Shown here one piece after another: positions 23,459 to 32,686 of a stretch of DNA of 64,000 bases. Origin of the DNA: Pseudomonas huaxiensis (lineage in GTDB: Bacteria; Pseudomonadota; Gammaproteobacteria; Pseudomonadales; Pseudomonadaceae). The position numbers were made by a program, and so were the translations under genes. A model generated the notes under the pieces. That model ran no database searches, was not told the DNA's origin, and saw only the letters and a program-made list of their open reading frames with translations. The stretch covers positions 62,001 through 126,000 of the forward strand of contig NZ_QKVL01000014.1 in assembly GCF_003231275.1 (NCBI RefSeq), in the 5' to 3' direction. Position 1 is the stretch's first letter. Every line of letters starts with the position of its first letter.

Positions 23459-23839
23459 ATGGGCCTTCGAAGCGACATCCAGTCTGATCTGGCCGCTGCG
23501 TTCGACACTGACCTGGCTGATGCTGTGTCCACGTTCACCGGCACCTACATGGGGCCTGGGGTGCTCGATCCGATCAGTGAGACCACGACGGCTCAGCCGG
23601 TCACTTACACTGGGCGCGGCGTACTCGACAGCTACGACAGCAAGCGAATTGACGGCGTGAACATTCTGGTGGGCGACGTGCTGCTGATCTGCCTGGCCAA
23701 CGAAGTCACCGACAGGCCGGCGGTCGGCCATCAGATCACGGCTGAGGACCTGCTCACCGGCCAGCAGGCCACTTACCGCATAGTCAGCCCAGGCATTGAC
23801 CCAGCCAAGGCCCACTACGAGGTCCAGCTGAGGAAGTGA
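23459..23839 (+). CDS. Head closure/neck protein
   Basis: 126 residues, rich in strands (TYTGRGVLDSYDSKRIDG). Similar proteins in Pseudomonas phages are often mislabelled glutamate 5-kinase; no kinase motif is present. Its place between connector and HK97-gp10-like protein suggests the head-completion stopper. Confidence 0.6.
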   Translation: MGLRSDIQSDLAAAFDTDLADAVSTFTGTYMGPGVLDPISETTTAQPVTYTGRGVLDSYDSKRIDGVNILVGDVLLICLANEVTDRPAVGHQITAEDLLTGQQATYRIVSPGIDPAKAHYEVQLRK

Positions 23840-23841
23840 CC

Positions 23842-24228
23842 ATGGCCAACAACAGAGGCTGGAGCACTCCGCCAAGCATATTCGCTGGCGTGGTCGAGGA
23901 GGCACTTACGCAGCGTGTTCGTGTCATCGCTCTGGCCATGCTCAACGAGATCGTGCTGCGCTCGCCGGTCGACACTGGCCGATTCCGCGGTAACAACATC
24001 GTGAGCGTCGGATCCCCAGTCCGAGTTCCAGCAGAGGCTCTGGACAAAAGTGGTGGAGCAACAATCCAGCGAGGGTTGTCGGCGCTTACTGGGCTAGAGC
24101 CATACACCCAGGTTTTTATCCAAAACAATCTTCCATATGCCGAGGCGCTTGAGAGGGGGCATTCCAAGCAAGCTCCAGCAGGCATTTACGAAGTTTCATT
24201 CAGGGGCGTAGCGCAGGCCTACTCATGA
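23842..24228 (+). CDS. HK97 gp10-like neck protein
   Basis: 128 residues from ATG 23842 with GAGGAA upstream; a GTG two codons earlier is possible. The motif LRSPVDTGRFRGNN is the SPVDTG-x-(L/F)R signature of HK97 gp10-type proteins and the ending EALERGHSKQAPAGI with YEVSFRG is also typical. It belongs to the head-tail joining complex. Confidence 0.75.
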   Translation: MANNRGWSTPPSIFAGVVEEALTQRVRVIALAMLNEIVLRSPVDTGRFRGNNIVSVGSPVRVPAEALDKSGGATIQRGLSALTGLEPYTQVFIQNNLPYAEALERGHSKQAPAGIYEVSFRGVAQAYS

Positions 24229-24629
24229 CCTTCGAACAGATCCGCGCCATCGTCGTCGGGCGCATGCAGCAGTGGGCTGGCATCCCGGCTGCATGCGTCG
24301 ACTATCCCAACAGCCCTCAGCCCTTTGACCCCGCCGGGAAACCCATCTGGGCTAGGCTGGCGGACGTGCCGGGGCTGTCCAGTGCGCCAGAGGTAGGCAT
24401 CGGCCCGTGCGTGCGCCGGACCGGAATCATCATTATTCAGCTGTTCGTCCCGACCTTCAAAGGCACGCTGGCCATAGCTAAGGCTGCCGACACGCTGGTG
24501 CAGCACTTCGAGTTCTACAGTGACCCGGCCGGGCCATTCGACTGCTTCGCGGTTTCGGCCAGCGTGATCGGCGACGACGGCCACGGATGGTACCAGGTCA
24601 ACGTTTCCATACCCTATCGCGCCTACTGA
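24225..24629 (+). CDS. Tail terminator (DUF4128-like)
   Basis: 134 residues, coupled start. The N-terminal helix with RAIVVGRMQQWAGIP and the following strands VRRTGIIIIQLFVPTF fit the DUF4128/gpU-like terminator family, which caps the tail tube. Order of genes supports this. Confidence 0.7.
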   Translation: MTFEQIRAIVVGRMQQWAGIPAACVDYPNSPQPFDPAGKPIWARLADVPGLSSAPEVGIGPCVRRTGIIIIQLFVPTFKGTLAIAKAADTLVQHFEFYSDPAGPFDCFAVSASVIGDDGHGWYQVNVSIPYRAY

Positions 24630-24638
24630 GAGGCAAGC

Positions 24639-24746
24639 ATGTCCAAGACAACCGTGGAGCTGCATCGCAGCTTGATCCGCGCGGCCAAGGCTGCGCTTGC
24701 CGCATGGGAGCGCTGGCTTTCCGTGAAGGAGAAAGACGATGAGTGA
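24639..24746 (+). CDS. Small helical protein (35 aa)
   Basis: ATG 24639 after GAGAGG. It reads MSKTTVELHRSLIRAAKAAL and ends in charged residues; the stop overlaps the next start by eight bases. Too short for standard gene calling. Function unknown. Confidence 0.45.
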   Translation: MSKTTVELHRSLIRAAKAALAAWERWLSVKEKDDE

Positions 24747-24939
24747 GAGCATGACCATTGACCAGGTGCGCGAAGAGCGCCGAGGCCTGGCCGAGCAGAT
24801 TCATAGCGCTATCAAGGCCTTCAACGAGAAGACCGGACTCAGCGTCCAGTACGTCAACCTCCAACACGCCGACCTTACCACCCTCGGCGAGGTTAGCCGG
24901 CAAATCCTGACCTCCGTCGAGGTCGAGCTGAACATCTGA
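24739..24939 (+). CDS. Small phage protein (66 aa)
   Basis: ATG at 24739 after AAGGAG. A helix (VREERRGLAEQIHSAIKAF) followed by strands. Lies just before the tail tube gene; no family recognised. Confidence 0.55.
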   Translation: MSESMTIDQVREERRGLAEQIHSAIKAFNEKTGLSVQYVNLQHADLTTLGEVSRQILTSVEVELNI

Positions 24940-25033
24940 ATAACCTGAGCCACCGGGCACGCTGACCAGACACGCCGAAAGGCCCCTCTGGTCGTCACGC
25001 CTCCCCGGATCACTACGATCTAAGGAGGCACCG

Positions 25034-26203
25034 ATGAGTTCGGGCGCTAAGCGGTCCACTGCGTGGATCCGAGAAGTAACACCAGGCATCACCCCGCCGG
25101 GCAACTGGAACGTGCTGACCCGCGTCAGTTTCGGCCTGGTGCCCACCTATAACACCGAAGAGAACAACGAGATCGGCGAGACTCGAATGTCGCAGGGAAC
25201 TGCCCAGACGACCGTCGACGTTGGTGGTGACATCGAGACCAAGTTCCGTTACGGCGCTCTGGACCAGTTCCTGGCGTCCTGCTTCGGCAAGGACTGGGCC
25301 GGCAATGTCCTGACCATGGGCAATGACCGGATTTCGTTCTCGATTGCTGCGTATGACGCTGACGTGGGAATCGCCGGCATCGCTCGCGGCGCCCAGGTGG
25401 ACACGATCAACATCGAGGTCCCGAACGACAACGAAATCAGCGTCACCACCACTTTCATGGCCACGTCGTGGGATGACAAGGCCAACAACACGTCGTTCAT
25501 CGTCAGTCCGACGTCCGAGGCCAACCAGCGGCGCTACGGCTTCAAGGATGTGACCGGCCTGAAGATCAACGGCGTGCAGCTTGGTGACGACAACGCCTGC
25601 ATAGACACCTTCAATCTTCAGTTCGCGAACAACTCGCAGACTCAGCGCTGCATCGGCAACGGAAACCCGTTCCCCGGCAACATCATCCAGACGACCTTCG
25701 TCCCTGGTGGCTCGATCACCATGAGTTGGTCCAAGACCGCCTACCAGTACTGGAAGGCGCAGCAGTCCGGCGACTCGCTCAGCTTCGAGTTCACCCTGAG
25801 TAACGCCGACGGCGGCTACACCTTCTTCATCCCCGAGATGGAGGTGAGCGGCGACTGGCCGGACGGTGGCGCTACCGACATCATCCAGGTGGAGCTGGAG
25901 TACACCGCCCGCCGCGTGCCGCCGACCATCACCCGCCTGCCGGCACCGATCGCCATCGCCGCGGTGGAAGTCACTCCGGCAACGCTGAGCCTGGACGTTG
26001 CTGAGACTGCCGACCTCGAAGCAGTGGTTACCCCTGTAGGAGCGAGCCAACTGGTCACCTGGACCTCTTCGGCCCCGGCCATCGCCAGCGTGAGCGCGAC
26101 CGGCCTGGTAACCGGCTTGGCCGCCGGCAGCGCCACCATCACCGCGACCAGCGCAGCAGACGGCACCAAGACCGACACCTGCGCTGTCACCGTCACCGTT
26201 TAA
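25034..26203 (+). CDS. Major tail tube protein with Big2 domain
   Basis: 389 residues; ATG 25034 after AAGGAGG. Residues 1-300 are a tail tube domain (start MSSGAKRSTAWIREVTPG, strand-rich). Residues 310-389 are a bacterial Ig-like Big2 domain (VEVTPATLSLDVAETADLEA, then WTSSAPAIASVSATGLVTGL). Such a domain would decorate the outside of the tail and may help attach to cell-surface sugars. Confidence 0.85.
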   Translation: MSSGAKRSTAWIREVTPGITPPGNWNVLTRVSFGLVPTYNTEENNEIGETRMSQGTAQTTVDVGGDIETKFRYGALDQFLASCFGKDWAGNVLTMGNDRISFSIAAYDADVGIAGIARGAQVDTINIEVPNDNEISVTTTFMATSWDDKANNTSFIVSPTSEANQRRYGFKDVTGLKINGVQLGDDNACIDTFNLQFANNSQTQRCIGNGNPFPGNIIQTTFVPGGSITMSWSKTAYQYWKAQQSGDSLSFEFTLSNADGGYTFFIPEMEVSGDWPDGGATDIIQVELEYTARRVPPTITRLPAPIAIAAVEVTPATLSLDVAETADLEAVVTPVGASQLVTWTSSAPAIASVSATGLVTGLAAGSATITATSAADGTKTDTCAVTVTV

Positions 26204-26260
26204 CCATTTGCCCGGCGCACCCTGCGGTGTGCGTCGGGCCTTTTACCGCAGAGGAATACC

Positions 26261-26785
26261 ATGGCTCTTGTCATTTCCCAGGCTCCAAAGCTGGACCTTG
26301 AAGGCACGCGCTGGTTGGAGATCGACCCAGGCGTAAAGATCAAGATCGGATCGGCGGGCAACCCGAAATTCAAGTCCCACCACGCCCTGATTCAGCGGCA
26401 TCAGGCTATTGTCGACTCGCGCTATGGCGTCGGCACGGACGGTTTCGATCCAGTAAACGCTGAGATTCCAGATATCGAAAGCATGGATGACATGCTGGTC
26501 GACCTGGTGTGCAAGCACATCATCCTGGACTGGAAGGGTGTTGAAGAGGCCGAGCACCCAGGCGTTGACACCCCGTACACCCAGGAGCGTGGGAAGCTGC
26601 TCATCGTCCAGCGCCCGGACGTCTACTTTACGGCCCTGCAGGTGGCCTCGGATATCGCCACACGGGCCGAGGAGCGCGCCAAAGAGACAGCAAAAAAGCC
26701 GTCGAAGCCTACTGCTGGGGGAGAGACTGGGCGGGCGAGGCGAACGAGAAAGCCCGCTGGAAGCGAGAGCGTCTTAAAGGCGTAG
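26261..26785 (+). CDS. Tail assembly chaperone (G-like)
   Basis: 174 residues in frame 0. The protein is acidic to neutral in its first 140 residues; its last 30 are lysine- and arginine-rich and low in complexity, because the real downstream domain lies in the -1 frame. It follows the tube and precedes the tape measure gene, where lambda has G and G-T. The chaperone coats the tape measure protein before tube assembly. Confidence 0.75.
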   Translation: MALVISQAPKLDLEGTRWLEIDPGVKIKIGSAGNPKFKSHHALIQRHQAIVDSRYGVGTDGFDPVNAEIPDIESMDDMLVDLVCKHIILDWKGVEEAEHPGVDTPYTQERGKLLIVQRPDVYFTALQVASDIATRAEERAKETAKKPSKPTAGGETGRARRTRKPAGSESVLKA

Positions 26786-27060
26786 AGCCTGTTCCTGCAG
26801 CCCCAGAGATCGACCCAGTAACTGCAGAGATCCTTGAGGCCTACGGACACATCGGCAGGTCTCGCCACTACGTCGGCATGGTTGGTGCCCCTGCGCCTAT
26901 CTCGCCAGCCATCATCGGCCAATACCTCGAGCGATACCCGTCGGCAATCTGCCGGGAGGAGTTCGACGCCTCGATATTCGCCCTTGATGACGAATTCCGT
27001 CGGAATTGGGACGAGCAGCAAGAGAAGGTCAAGCCCAACACCCCGCCGAAGAAACGATAG
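26261..27060 (+). CDS. Tail assembly chaperone, G-T-like -1 frameshift fusion
   Basis: At 26692-26698 the sequence A AAA AAG is in the right phase for a -1 slip after residue 146 of the G-like protein. Reading then continues from 26698 with AVEAYCWGRDWAGEANEKAR through SRHYVGMVGAP to a stop at 27060, giving about 266 residues. The -1 frame from 26698 is open and protein-like, and the second part has no good start of its own except an internal ATG at 26878. This is the conserved siphovirus arrangement. Confidence 0.75.
26692..26698 (+). promoter_or_regulatory. Slippery heptamer AAAAAAG
   Basis: A AAA AAG in the phase of the G-like frame, a classical -1 frameshift site. Confidence 0.75.
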
Positions 27061-27080
27061 CCCGCCGAGCGGGTTTTTTT
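27060..27080 (+). terminator. Terminator-like hairpin before the tape measure gene
   Basis: CCCGC and GCGGG around three bases, followed by seven T, then ACGCCCGGAGAAAGGC and ATG 27097. The T run and the ribosome site of the next gene are almost adjacent. Confidence 0.6.
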
Positions 27081-27096
27081 ACGCCCGGAGAAAGGC

Positions 27097-30000
27097 ATGG
27101 CTCAGGAATCCCGCCTCGCGATAGTCATTGATTCGCGAAACGCACGGCAGCAGATCGACCAACTGCGCACCAGCCTTAACAGCTTGGGCGATGCAGGTGG
27201 CGAGGCTACAGTGAATGTTCGTGGGCTCGGTACCGCTGCTCGCGCGGCTGGAAGTGCCCTTGCGGCGCTTGGCGTAGGCGCCGTAGCGCGCGAAGTCCTG
27301 CGGATGACAGACGCATTCAAGAACATGCAGGGCTCCTTGGCTCTCGTGAGCACCTCATCGCAGAACGCTAATGAGTCGTTCCAGAAGCTGCTGGCCATGG
27401 CCAACAACACCGGTAGCTCGCTTCAGTCCACTGTTTCGCTGTACACGCGGCTGGCTAACGCCACGCGCGGCGCCGGGTACACGCAAGAACAAATGCTCAA
27501 CGTCACTGACGCGCTCAACAAGGCGTTCGTGATCTCCGGAGCAACGATGCAAGAGGCCTCGAACGCTGCCATTCAGCTTTCCCAGGGCCTGGCTTCCGGA
27601 ACTCTCCGCGGCGAAGAACTGAACAGTGTCATGGAGCAAGGCCCGAGGATTACCCGTGCCTTGGCCGACTACCTGGGCGTGACCAACGGCCAGATTCGCC
27701 AGCTTGCAGCAGACGGCAAGATCACCGGCGATGTTGTAACCAATGCCCTTCTCAAATCACTGACGTCGCTCAACGCCGAACTGGCGAAGATGCCACGGAC
27801 GTTTGAGCAAGCTTCGCAAGCGCTCAAGAACAACTTCCTGGCTGCCATCGGGCAGATCAATGTCGACCCTGTCGTCAGTTCCGTAGATGCACTGGCAAAG
27901 TCTTTGGCTCAGCCAGATGTCGTGATGGGCATCCAGCGTATCGCCAATGGTCTTGGAAGCCTTGTTGCTGTTGGTGGCGATGGACTGAAGACCGTCGTCG
28001 AAAATACAGATGCGCTGATCGCAGTGGCCGGGGCCTACGCAACCAAAGTAGGGGTCGGGCTGGTATCGTCGCTGGCTCTGTCTGCCAAGGCTAGGCTGGC
28101 AGATACAGCGGCTGCCAATCAGCAACTGGTAGCCGCTCGGCAAGGTGAGCTGGCAGCAGCCTCGGAAGCCGTTGCCATCCATAGCGTAACTGTCGCCACG
28201 GCCGAGGCATCCCTGGCTCGGGCTATCTATGCCCGCAGCGAGGCGATGGCGGCAGCCCAAACCGAACTTTCCAGCGTCAAGCAACTAAAGGCTGTGGCTG
28301 CGCAGTTGGCTGCCGACCGGCAGTTAGAAATCCAGCGCCTGCAAGCGCAGATCACGAACACTGGACTCACCGCCTCGCACACGCGGCTTGCTGAGATCCG
28401 CACGGCCGAGGCCGCCATTGCCAACCAGTTGGCAACAGCTGAAGGAAGGCTTGCAGCGTCTCGCCAGGCTGAGCTCGCGACTGGAGCGGTTGTAGGGCAG
28501 CAGACCGTCGCGCTCAACGCTGTCCGCACCGATGGCGTTGCCATTCTTGGTGCGCAGACTGCCGCGCAAAACGCATTGAACGCTGCCGAGCGGCAAGGCG
28601 TTATTGGTCGCACTGCCGGAGCTGCCACCTTGGCGGCATTCGGCGGCCCGTTGGGGCTGATCACGCTTGGCCTGTCGGCTGCGGCAGGCGCTGCGATTTA
28701 CTTCGCATCTAGCACCGACACAGCAACCAAGGCACTCATCGACCAGAGCTTAACGCTGGATGATTCGATCGCTAAGTTCCGCGAACTAAGCGCCGAGCAG
28801 CAGCGCTTCCAGTCTGCGAAATGGATGGAGGCTCAGCGGGATGCGGCCAAGGATGCCGGTGGCGCGCTGAATGAGTACTTCACGCGCGCTTTCGACGGCC
28901 TGAACTCTCTTGGCGTCAGCGGCATTGAGTCGGCCGACACCTTCAAGCGCATGTTCGAAGAGGTAAGAAATGGCCAGCGATCGCTTGACTCGCTGACCGG
29001 CTGGCTGACCAGTAACACTCGAATTTCCGGCGTATACCGTGACGAACTGGTCAAGATCGGCGCCGAATACTCTGCCACCAACCAGAAGGCTGATGACTAC
29101 GCCCGCCTGCTCGGCCGCAGCAAGACCGAAACTGATGGGGCGGCAAGCTCGGCGACATCTCTGGCGAGCGCTCAGAAGGCGTCGGCGGCAGCTGTTGGTG
29201 GAGGCGCTCAAGCCTGGGATAAGTACATTGCCCAGCTGACGCAGACTCGCGACTTGGTTGGGGCAAATACCGCACAGGAAGCGGCATACACCGCAGCGAA
29301 GGCGGGATTCAACAGCCGGCAGATCGAGTATGCGCGACTGATTGGCGAGCAGACTGACCTTCTCAAGAAATACGAGGAGGCCGTCAAGGAAGGGAAGAAG
29401 GCTGACCAGGAGCGACTGAAGGTTCAGCTGACTGCATCGATCACAGCATCCGAGGCCATTAAAACTCAGATGGAGAGCCAAGGGCGCTCCATGAAGACAA
29501 TGGCTGAGAACGCTGAGTCGAGCGCGAAGCGTCAGGTCGACGCAATTCAAACGGTAATCGACCAGACCGTTCGGTACGCCAAGGGACTTTCTCTGGTCGA
29601 GAAGTACGAGCCCAAGCAAAGCCTGCAAGGCGCAAGTCTTTTAACATTTGGTCAGGTCAAGCCTGCTGCGCAGGCTAAAGCCCCAGCTAAGACCAAGACG
29701 GTTTCTGAGATGGTCCAGGAGGTACTTGACCAGATAGATGGGAATACTACCGAGAAGACCAAGAAGCCTGCGGGAGAGAAAGGGCTGTCGAGCAAGTTGA
29801 ACGAGGCTCAAAGCGCTTTCGACAACCTGTACCGAGCAGCTCAACCTGCCAGGTTCGCCCTGCAAGAGTACGTCGAGCGGCAGTCTCAGCTTGAGCTTCT
29901 GCTATCGAAAGGCAAGATCACGCAGGAGCAGTACAACGAGGCACTCGCTCAATCTTCGATCAACTACGCCGCCGCCATCAAGGGCGCTCAGGGCCTCACC

Positions 30001-31257
30001 CAGGCCGAGCAGTACCGGGCGCAGTTGGAGAGGCAACTGTCCGGTCAGCGGAGCGAGTACAGCATCGCGGCTGCCGGTGTGGGAATGGGCGACCAGCAGA
30101 CGCAGCGCATGCAGCAGCGCGTGCAGCTCGAACAGCAGACCAACGACCGTATCCTTCAGCTGCGCACCGAACTGGCCAACGCCACGTCGGAAAAGCAGCG
30201 GCAGGACCTGCAGGCGCAGATCGACTTGGAGCAGGAGTACCTGCCCAAGCGATTGGAGGCCCTGCAAACTGGTTTCGCCCAGTACGACGCGGCGATATCC
30301 AGTCCGCTGAACGGTTGGAATGCGGCCCTTGCCAACTTCCAGACGAATGCGGCGAACGTGGCGGGGCAGACTCAGTCGCTGTTCACCAGCGCCTTCGGGA
30401 CCATCACAAGTGGTGTCGGCAGCGCGTTCGAGAAGATGGCGCTCGATGGTCAGACTTTTGGCGAGTCGGTTTCGCAGATCACCCGAAGTCTGATCGGTGG
30501 TGTCATAAATTCGCTCGGGCAGATGGCGGCGCAGTGGGCGGTCAATCAGGCAATCCAGATCGCCTTCGGAAAGACCCGTCAGGTCATGGCTGCGGAGGAA
30601 ATGGCAAGGATTGCCGCGCAGAAAACTGCCGAGTCCGCAGGAGCCGCGACTGTTGCCGCGGCCAAGGTGACTGCTGATGGAATTTCTACCGCTTCGAGCC
30701 TGACCGCTATCGCCAAAACAACAACTGCTCAGGTCGCCGCTGCTGGCACAACGCTCGCGGCTTGGCTTCCGGCTGCACTTGTGGCGTCGGTGGGTACGTT
30801 CGGCGCCGCCGCCATCGTCGGTGGTACCGCGCTCCTAGCTGCCTTCGCCCTCATCAAGGGCTTCAGCACCGGCGGTTACGTCTCCGGTTCCGGCACCGGG
30901 ACCTCCGACAGCATTCCGGCCCGGCTGAGTAATGGAGAGTTCGTTGTGAACGCCAAGGCGACCGCCCGCAATCGCGAGCTGTTGGAGGCGATCAACTCGA
31001 ATGAGCGTGTTTCATTTGCTGGCGAGAACATATCGGTCATGCGCAGCCAGTCGGGTCAGGGCGCCAATCAGCCAAGCCAGCAGACAAACGTCATCGTCAA
31101 CCTGGTCCAGGACCAGCAGCGCGCCGGCAGCGTCCAGCAGCGCACTCGCGACGACGGAACGGTTCAGGTCGATGCCTTCGTGGCTGACATTTGGGGCGGT
31201 GGCGAGATGTCACAAGCGCTTGAGGGCGCATACGGCCTTCGCCGGTCCGGCGGCTAA
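27097..31257 (+). CDS. Tape measure protein
   Basis: 1386 residues. Residues 70-210 match the tape-measure N-terminal domain (SLYTRLANATRGAGYTQEQM, SGTLRGEELNSVMEQGPRIT). Long alanine-rich helices and coiled coils follow, with hydrophobic segments near 500-530 and 1240-1290, and the C-terminal FSTGGYVSGSGTGTSDSIPA motif with NGEFVVNAKA. A protein of this length predicts a tail of roughly 200 nm by the usual relation of about 1.5 angstrom per residue (inference). It determines tail length and takes part in DNA entry. Confidence 0.92.
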   Translation: MAQESRLAIVIDSRNARQQIDQLRTSLNSLGDAGGEATVNVRGLGTAARAAGSALAALGVGAVAREVLRMTDAFKNMQGSLALVSTSSQNANESFQKLLAMANNTGSSLQSTVSLYTRLANATRGAGYTQEQMLNVTDALNKAFVISGATMQEASNAAIQLSQGLASGTLRGEELNSVMEQGPRITRALADYLGVTNGQIRQLAADGKITGDVVTNALLKSLTSLNAELAKMPRTFEQASQALKNNFLAAIGQINVDPVVSSVDALAKSLAQPDVVMGIQRIANGLGSLVAVGGDGLKTVVENTDALIAVAGAYATKVGVGLVSSLALSAKARLADTAAANQQLVAARQGELAAASEAVAIHSVTVATAEASLARAIYARSEAMAAAQTELSSVKQLKAVAAQLAADRQLEIQRLQAQITNTGLTASHTRLAEIRTAEAAIANQLATAEGRLAASRQAELATGAVVGQQTVALNAVRTDGVAILGAQTAAQNALNAAERQGVIGRTAGAATLAAFGGPLGLITLGLSAAAGAAIYFASSTDTATKALIDQSLTLDDSIAKFRELSAEQQRFQSAKWMEAQRDAAKDAGGALNEYFTRAFDGLNSLGVSGIESADTFKRMFEEVRNGQRSLDSLTGWLTSNTRISGVYRDELVKIGAEYSATNQKADDYARLLGRSKTETDGAASSATSLASAQKASAAAVGGGAQAWDKYIAQLTQTRDLVGANTAQEAAYTAAKAGFNSRQIEYARLIGEQTDLLKKYEEAVKEGKKADQERLKVQLTASITASEAIKTQMESQGRSMKTMAENAESSAKRQVDAIQTVIDQTVRYAKGLSLVEKYEPKQSLQGASLLTFGQVKPAAQAKAPAKTKTVSEMVQEVLDQIDGNTTEKTKKPAGEKGLSSKLNEAQSAFDNLYRAAQPARFALQEYVERQSQLELLLSKGKITQEQYNEALAQSSINYAAAIKGAQGLTQAEQYRAQLERQLSGQRSEYSIAAAGVGMGDQQTQRMQQRVQLEQQTNDRILQLRTELANATSEKQRQDLQAQIDLEQEYLPKRLEALQTGFAQYDAAISSPLNGWNAALANFQTNAANVAGQTQSLFTSAFGTITSGVGSAFEKMALDGQTFGESVSQITRSLIGGVINSLGQMAAQWAVNQAIQIAFGKTRQVMAAEEMARIAAQKTAESAGAATVAAAKVTADGISTASSLTAIAKTTTAQVAAAGTTLAAWLPAALVASVGTFGAAAIVGGTALLAAFALIKGFSTGGYVSGSGTGTSDSIPARLSNGEFVVNAKATARNRELLEAINSNERVSFAGENISVMRSQSGQGANQPSQQTNVIVNLVQDQQRAGSVQQRTRDDGTVQVDAFVADIWGGGEMSQALEGAYGLRRSGG

Positions 31258-31269
31258 CTAGGAGAGGCA

Positions 31270-31722
31270 ATGATCCAGTATCCACCGCAACTGCCTCTCC
31301 CGTTACAGGAGGGGTATGGGGCGACCACGGTTGACCCCATGCGCTCTACGCCTATGGTCGCTGGACGCACCCGATACCGAGTTATTCATGACTACGTGCC
31401 GACTACTGTCAGTTTCAACTTCAACTTCAGTGAAGAAGAGGCTGGATTCTTCGAGGCCTGGTACGCGCGGACACTGAACAATGGATTCGAGTGGTTCGAG
31501 ATCACTCTGCAGCTGCCTTCTGGCTTCAAGACATACCAGGCGCACTTCAAGAAGATCTACGACGGGCCAGATCTGACCCAGGTATCTCGGTGGCGCTACT
31601 CGGCGCAGCTTGAGCTCAAAGACCGCCCACTGATTCCAGATGGATGGGAGCAATTCCCGGAATACTGGTTCAACAAAAACGTCATCGACGTTGCTGCAAA
31701 TCGGGAGTGGCCCGAAGCATGA
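31270..31722 (+). CDS. Tail tip protein, distal-tail-like
   Basis: 150 residues. The start MIQYPPQLPLPLQEGYG and a repeated strand pattern with GFEWFEITLQLPSGF, then RWRYSAQLELKDRP, match small tail proteins placed between the tape measure and DUF1833 genes in Pseudomonas siphoviruses, in the M-like position of lambda. It would form part of the tail tip. Confidence 0.65.
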   Translation: MIQYPPQLPLPLQEGYGATTVDPMRSTPMVAGRTRYRVIHDYVPTTVSFNFNFSEEEAGFFEAWYARTLNNGFEWFEITLQLPSGFKTYQAHFKKIYDGPDLTQVSRWRYSAQLELKDRPLIPDGWEQFPEYWFNKNVIDVAANREWPEA

Positions 31723-32198
31723 GCCTGATCGAAGAGTGCTATGCGTCGGCGAAAGGAACGTTCGTTGACACGATAGAGGCGGTTCCCATCGGCTCAACCT
31801 ACCGCTACACGTACTGCTCTGGCTACACGGACAGGACGTGCGTAACGGAGGACGGACGCACCGTCACATTCACCGCATTGGCGATGGATATCGCGCTGCC
31901 GAAGAACGACAACAGCGGGTTTCAGAACATCGTCCTGGGACTGGATAACACCACGGGCGAAGTACAGGAGTCTGTCGAGGAGGCAAAGAGCCTCGGGCAG
32001 CGGGTGGTCATCACCTTCCGCCGCTACCTCCTGGAAGACCTGTCATTTCCGTCTGAGCGGTACCGGCTCACTGTTCTCAGTCGTGAGTATGAAGACGACA
32101 TCGCCAAGCTGACCTGCGGGTTCTTTGACCTGCTGAACACGAACGGCCTCCGCAACGTCCTCACAACCAATCTGGCACCTGGCCTGAAGTACATCTGA
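31719..32198 (+). CDS. DUF1833 tail tip protein (L-like)
   Basis: 159 residues from ATG 31719, overlapping the gene before by four bases. Strand-rich, with TFTALAMDIALPKND and the end GFFDLLNTNGLRNVL typical of DUF1833. Lambda L occupies this place and binds an iron-sulphur cluster; only two cysteines are obvious here, so a cluster is not supported. Part of the tail tip complex. Confidence 0.75.
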   Translation: MSLIEECYASAKGTFVDTIEAVPIGSTYRYTYCSGYTDRTCVTEDGRTVTFTALAMDIALPKNDNSGFQNIVLGLDNTTGEVQESVEEAKSLGQRVVITFRRYLLEDLSFPSERYRLTVLSREYEDDIAKLTCGFFDLLNTNGLRNVLTTNLAPGLKYI

Positions 32199-32200
32199 CC

Positions 32201-32686
32201 ATGATCGAAAACTACATGCGCGCCCCGTATCGCGAGGGTGCAAGGGGTCCGTTCGCCTTCGATTGTTGGGGGCTGTGTATCGCTGTCCGGCACCAGGTGT
32301 TCGGGTTGCCGCTCCTGCCAAGCCTGGGCGCCGTAGGGAAAGGGCGGATTCGTGAGAACACCCACGCCTATCACGACCTTCGGTTGGGAATGGAGCCGTG
32401 CGAGCCGGAGCCAGGGGCGATTGCCGCAGTGTTCCGCGGCGAGCTCTGCCTTCACGTCGGAGTGGTGGTCGAGACAGATGGCCGGCTGAAGGTGCTGGAC
32501 ACAAACCCCGGCGGCGCCTGCCTCCGGACTACTGGCGAATTCGAAGCCGCCCACCCCAAGGTTGTGTATTACCGTGATCGAATTTTATCCGAACAAGATC
32601 AGCGACACCGCACCACTGGGGATCTGGAAGACCGATCGCCGCATGACGATCGAGGCCTGGCTGAAAGAGCAGGCGCCGTCGTATGA
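32201..32686 (+). CDS. NlpC/P60 tail-associated peptidase (K-like)
   Basis: 161 residues. Catalytic Cys22 in FDCWGL and His86 in CLHVGVV are in the NlpC/P60 order. The enzyme cuts peptidoglycan stem peptides and in lambda (K) sits in the tail tip for entry. The last 38 codons overlap the next gene in another frame; the catalytic fold ends before that, so the overlap is not likely to matter. Confidence 0.85.
   Translation: MIENYMRAPYREGARGPFAFDCWGLCIAVRHQVFGLPLLPSLGAVGKGRIRENTHAYHDLRLGMEPCEPEPGAIAAVFRGELCLHVGVVVETDGRLKVLDTNPGGACLRTTGEFEAAHPKVVYYRDRILSEQDQRHRTTGDLEDRSPHDDRGLAERAGAVV

Noticed and set aside
23459..23839. Glutamate 5-kinase, a common label for this neck protein
   Set aside because: The sequence has no kinase motif and sits among head-joining genes.
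25013..26050. Minus-strand open frame of 345 codons opposite the tail tube gene
   Set aside because: Mirror of the tube gene with no recognisable domain; wrong direction for the late operon.
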